Assembly (NCBI GenBank): GCA_900547405.1
Contig: URGL01000066.1
Location: 1-12,188, forward strand
Source: an uncultured Eubacteriales bacterium
Lineage (GTDB): Bacteria > Bacillota > Clostridia > Oscillospirales > Oscillospiraceae
Direction of reading: 5' to 3'
DNA length: 12,188 nt
Part shown: positions 11,001 to 12,188 of the stretch, piece after piece
Layout of the letters: every line of letters starts with the position of its first letter
Numbering within the stretch: position 1 is the stretch's first letter
Translations under genes and position numbers: made by a program
Notes under the pieces: model-generated
Seen by the model: the letters and a program-made list of their open reading frames with translations, nothing else
The model's database searches: none
What the model was told of the DNA's origin: nothing

Positions 11001-11787
11001 GGCGGTAGATCTCCAGCAGGGACTCTTCCCGGGTCTTGCAGGGGTCCTTTTCCAGAGTCGCCACGATCCGGGGATCCTCGCCGAACATGGCCTTGATCTG
11101 CTCGTCGGTCTGGACGCCCAGAGCGCGGATCAGGCTGGTGATGGGCAGCTTCCGGTTCTTATCGATGCGGACCCAGAACACATTGGTGTTGTCGGTTTCG
11201 TACTCCAGCCAGGCGCCCCGATAGGGGATGACCGTAGCGGTGTAGGTGTGCTGGTCGGCCTTGTCCACCTCGTGGCCGTAGTACATACCGGGGGAACGGA
11301 CGATCTGGGAAATGATGACACGCTCGGCACCGTTGATCACAAAGGTGCCGCCGTTGGTCATAACCGGGAAATCTCCCATGAAGATCTCCTGCTCCTTGAT
11401 TTCGTCTGTCTCGGTGTTGCGCAGGCGAACCCGCACCTTGATGGGCTTGGCGTAGGTAGCATCCCGGTCCCGGCATTCCTCAATGGTATACTTTGCCTTG
11501 TCTTCCATGGTGTAGTCCAGGAAGCTCAGCTCCAGTTTACCGGAGAAATCGGTAATGGTGCCCACATCCTTGAAGACTTCCCGCAGGCCCTCTTCCAGGA
11601 ACCACTGGTAGGAATCCTTCTGGATCTTCAGCATGTTGGGGATCTCCAGGATCTCCTCGTACTTCGCGTAGGATTTACGCATGGTCTTGCCGAACATAAC
11701 GTCCTTGACCATTGCCATATGGATCATCACAGCCTTTCTTCCGAAGTGTGTTGTTGATACGCTTGGCGCGGTTGTCTGTTTTGCCAA
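8035..11787 (-). CDS. rpoB: DNA-directed RNA polymerase subunit beta
   Basis: This 1250-residue protein forms the other half of the RNA polymerase active cleft. The rifampicin-pocket region runs about 506-572; by its own numbering, which happens to match E. coli here, Gln513, Asp516, His526, Arg529 and Ser531 are the sensitive-type residues, while 510 is Pro where E. coli has Gln. The active-site GDKMAGRHGNKG motif (958-969) has Lys960 and Lys968. The C-terminal clamp-binding block is about 1087-1124 (STGPYALVTQQPLGGKAQFG at its start). Residues about 1191-1250 form an acidic tail with six Asp in a row. The longest reading starts at TTG (11785-11787), 5 nt after GAGG. Starts at ATG codons 21 (11727) or 24 (11718) are possible, and would give an N-terminus closer to other Clostridia. 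It has its own strong promoter; no rplL lies upstream. Confidence 0.98.
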   Translation of the reverse strand: MAKQTTAPSVSTTHFGRKAVMIHMAMVKDVMFGKTMRKSYAKYEEILEIPNMLKIQKDSYQWFLEEGLREVFKDVGTITDFSGKLELSFLDYTMEDKAKYTIEECRDRDATYAKPIKVRVRLRNTETDEIKEQEIFMGDFPVMTNGGTFVINGAERVIISQIVRSPGMYYGHEVDKADQHTYTATVIPYRGAWLEYETDNTNVFWVRIDKNRKLPITSLIRALGVQTDEQIKAMFGEDPRIVATLEKDPCKTREESLLEIYRRLRPGEPPTVETAVAHLEGLLFDPHRYDVSKVGRYKFNKKMDIWSRLSGQEAAEPISDPLTGEILVMPGDFISRVQAHDLSRRGVNEAVIKVGDQNVKVFSNGMVNMADFVSFDPAEYGIKEKVCFNTLKEMLEELGPDGDWETAIADRMTDLIPNHITVEDIMASINYLNCVAMGVGVPDDIDHLGNRRLRCVGELLQNQFRIGFSRLERVIRERMTVQDLDSVTPQSLINIRPVTAVIKEFFGSSPLSQFMDQNNPLAELTHKRRLSALGPGGLSRDRASFDVRDIHYTHYGRMCPIETPEGPNIGLINYLATFAKINEYGFVEAPYRKVDKATGFVTKDVEYMTADVEDDFYVGQANEPLDENGCLANARITCRHRNEIIEVDRNMIDYIDVSPRMMISIATSFIPFLQNDDANRALMGANMQRQAVPLLTTESPVVATGIEHKAAVDSEVCLKAKKPGVVTAVSADYITIRYDDGEVETMKLTKFARSNAGTCVNQRPNVVVGERVDTEEIVADGPSCSNGEVALGKNVLIGFVTWEGYNYEDAILLNERLVREDVFTSIHIEEHETEARDTKLGPEEITRDIPNVGEDTLKDLDENGIIRVGAEVHSGDYLVGKVTPKGETELTPEERLLRAIFGEKAREVRDTSLKVPHGESGIVVDVKVFTKENSDELAPGVTKSVRVSIAQKRKISVGDKMAGRHGNKGVVSRVLPEEDMPFLPDGTPLDIVLNPLGVPSRMNIGQVLEVHLGYAARALGWKVATPVFDGANEKDIRETLKLAGLREDGKTVLYDGRTGEPFDNLVTVGYPYYLKLHHLVDDKIHARSTGPYALVTQQPLGGKAQFGGQRFGEMEVWALEAYGAAYTLQEILTVKSDDVTGRVKTYEAIVKGANIPKPGVPESFKVLVKELQALCLDIRVLDEQGNEIELKEDDDDDDVVYSSGSENEEVVVGDTNDVLDAGFVIDEDGPDDIMDVFSDLENADPETTED

Positions 11788-11796
11788 ACTTCCCTC

Positions 11797-11825
11797 TTGA
11801 CAGCCGCCCCCTCCTGTGGTAAAAT
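11797..11825 (+). promoter_or_regulatory. Plus-strand promoter inside the rpoB leader (antisense)
   Basis: A perfect -35 box TTGACA (11797-11802) and TAAAAT (11820-11825, one base off TATAAT) are 17 bp apart. The expected start is about 11830-11832. It faces the rpoB promoter head-on, and no plus-strand protein gene follows it; a terminator does, about 110 bp on. The -35 box lies just upstream of the rpoB start codon, so part of the match could reflect constraint on that leader. Confidence 0.6.
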
Positions 11826-11842
11826 GACCATGTTAGAGGGGG
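11807..11842 (-). promoter_or_regulatory. Hairpin in the rpoB 5' leader
   Basis: In the rpoB mRNA, CCCCCUC (11842-11836) can pair with GAGGGGG (11813-11807), with an inner UGGU/ACCA helix in the 22-nt loop. The 3' arm contains AGGAGGG, a strong ribosome-site-like sequence that is too far (22 nt) from the TTG start to be its normal site. It may be a standby site or a structural element; no T-run follows, so it is not a terminator. Confidence 0.45.
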
Positions 11843-11856
11843 AATCCTCGTCAGGG

Positions 11857-11873
11857 CATACTGCCACAGTATG
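11857..11873. repeat. Perfect 7-bp dyad at the rpoB transcription start
   Basis: CATACTG (11857-11863) and CAGTATG (11867-11873) flank a 3-bp centre. The rpoB start is predicted at about 11873-11875, so the mRNA would begin with a hairpin, a known way to protect a 5' end. The same dyad is the inner hairpin of the candidate antisense RNA and could also be an operator. Confidence 0.6.
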
Positions 11874-11880
11874 GAACATC

Positions 11881-11909
11881 ATTATATAAGATTTCCCCTC
11901 AAAAGTCAA
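11881..11909 (-). promoter_or_regulatory. Strong sigma-A-type promoter of rpoBC
   Basis: On the minus strand TTGACT (11904-11909) and a perfect TATAAT (11881-11886) are 17 bp apart. The predicted leader is about 87 nt to the TTG start. A promoter of this quality directly before rpoB, behind the terminator of the upstream gene, indicates that rpoBC is transcribed as its own operon. Confidence 0.88.
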
Positions 11910-11918
11910 TCCATTTTT

Positions 11919-11942
11919 CAGTCCCGCCGGGGCTGTTTTTTT
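11919..11942 (+). terminator. Plus-strand intrinsic terminator upstream of rpoB
   Basis: CAGTCCC (11919-11925) and GGGGCTG (11929-11935) form a 7-bp stem (one G-T pair) with a GCC loop, directly followed by seven T (11936-11942). The polarity is clearly plus-strand: on the minus strand the run is A and lies before the hairpin. No plus-strand protein gene lies upstream for over 9 kb, so its client is probably the antisense RNA or stray antisense transcription from rpoBC. Confidence 0.75.
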
Positions 11943-11960
11943 ATGCACATTCGATAAAGA

Positions 11961-12006
11961 GGGGGCTGCCTCCAACGATTTTGAAAGATCGTTGGAGACA
12001 GCCCCC
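11961..12006 (-). terminator. Long hairpin ending the upstream gene
   Basis: Two 19-nt arms (11961-11979 and 11988-12006) pair at 18 of 19 positions around an 8-nt loop, starting 8 bp after the stop codon at 12015. On the minus strand the tail reads TCTTTAT, only moderately T-rich. It most likely terminates the gene at 12015-12188 before the rpoB promoter. Confidence 0.75.
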
Positions 12007-12014
12007 TTCCTGAT

Positions 12015-12188
12015 TCAGGGCTCCTGGTCGTAGACGGCATCGATGATCTTGTGTACGTACTTGTAGCCGGAGGAGCCGGGCTTGTAGGTATTCTCGTTCT
12101 GCCTGGCGATGTAGCCGATGCTCCGGCAGACGGAGCCGCCGTAGAGGGTGACGGTTTCGCCGGTGGTCATGTCCTTCAGCTTGATGTA
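12015..12188 (-). CDS. Unrecognised protein, C-terminal 57 residues (cut by window edge)
   Basis: An open frame runs in from the right edge and ends with TGA at 12015-12017. The visible part contains the polar stretch TGETVTLYGGSVCRSIGYIA and ends with KIIDAVYDQEP. It has GC-rich third positions like its neighbours, supporting that it is real, and a long hairpin follows it at once. It has no membrane segment in the visible part and does not resemble the end of ribosomal protein L7/L12, the usual neighbour upstream of rpoB. I do not recognise the family; too little is visible to say more. Confidence 0.7.
   Translation of the reverse strand, partial: YIKLKDMTTGETVTLYGGSVCRSIGYIARQNENTYKPGSSGYKYVHKIIDAVYDQEP

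Larger units (their letters stand above)
11831..11942 (+). ncRNA. Candidate ~112-nt antisense small RNA across the rpoB promoter
   Basis: The start is predicted from the plus-strand TTGACA/TAAAAT promoter and the end from an intrinsic terminator with seven T. The RNA can fold well: GAGGGGGAAUC (11836-11846) pairs with GAUUUCCCCUC (11890-11900) over 11 bp with one G-U; inside lies a perfect 7-bp hairpin, CAUACUG/CAGUAUG (11857-11873); the terminator hairpin closes the 3' end. Its first ~44 nt are complementary to the 5' end of the rpoB mRNA, and its gene covers the rpoB -10 and -35 boxes. It could act by promoter collision, as a cis-antisense RNA, or in trans. At ~112 nt with one interrupted stem it is not an obvious 6S RNA. 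I do not recognise a family. Existence is inferred from signals only. Confidence 0.5.

Noticed and set aside
11830..11889. 19-residue plus-strand micro-ORF at the 5' end of the candidate antisense RNA
   Set aside because: It would be nearly leaderless, without a ribosome site, and it runs through the predicted stem-loops; more likely chance in a structured RNA.
11831..11942. 6S RNA as the identity of the candidate RNA
   Set aside because: 6S RNA is usually 160-200 nt with one long stem and a central bubble; this RNA is ~112 nt and has a different layout.
11727..11975. 82-codon minus-strand frame overlapping the rpoB start
   Set aside because: It begins upstream of the rpoB promoter and runs through it into rpoB out of frame; no ribosome site, no recognisable protein.

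Overview
The window looks like chromosomal DNA of a GC-rich member of the Clostridia, most likely the Oscillospiraceae (Oscillibacter/Flavonifractor-like). This is inferred from the RpoB and RpoC sequences, the strong GC preference at third codon positions, the AGGAGG-type ribosome sites and the sigma-A-type TTGACA/TATAAT promoters. It is mostly housekeeping DNA; I see no insertion sequence, phage gene, CRISPR array, tRNA or rRNA.

Layout from left to right. (1) 1-1198, minus: N-terminal 399 residues of an EF-G-like translational GTPase, cut by the window edge. Several of its nucleotide-binding residues are changed. (2) 1199-1549: AT-rich divergent intergenic region with one sigma-A-like promoter in each direction. 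(3) 1550-2698, plus: AraC-family regulator with an unusually long N-terminal part, followed by a strong intrinsic terminator. (4) 2764-4137, minus: single-pass membrane protein with an N-terminal zinc ribbon and three copies of an ~80-residue aromatic-rich repeat; it has its own promoter. (5) 4211-4322: tandem terminators behind rpoC. (6) 4323-8021 and 8035-11787, minus: rpoC and rpoB, translationally coupled. (7) 11788-12014: rpoB leader and promoter, plus a candidate antisense small RNA and the terminator of the next gene. (8) 12015-12188, minus: last 57 codons of an unrecognised gene.

rpoB and rpoC encode the two catalytic subunits of RNA polymerase and form a closed two-gene operon: own promoter, no rplL upstream, no rpsL-rpsG-fusA downstream. 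The other genes appear to be separate transcription units; the AraC regulator and the EF-G-like gene are divergent and could share control elements.

The most interesting region is the rpoB leader. A near-consensus promoter on the plus strand (TTGACA, 17 bp, TAAAAT) faces the equally good rpoB promoter (TTGACT, 17 bp, TATAAT). An intrinsic terminator with seven T lies about 110 bp downstream on the plus strand. Together they predict a ~112-nt structured RNA that runs across the rpoB promoter and is antisense to the 5' end of the rpoBC mRNA. No experiment or database supports this here; it rests on sequence signals only.
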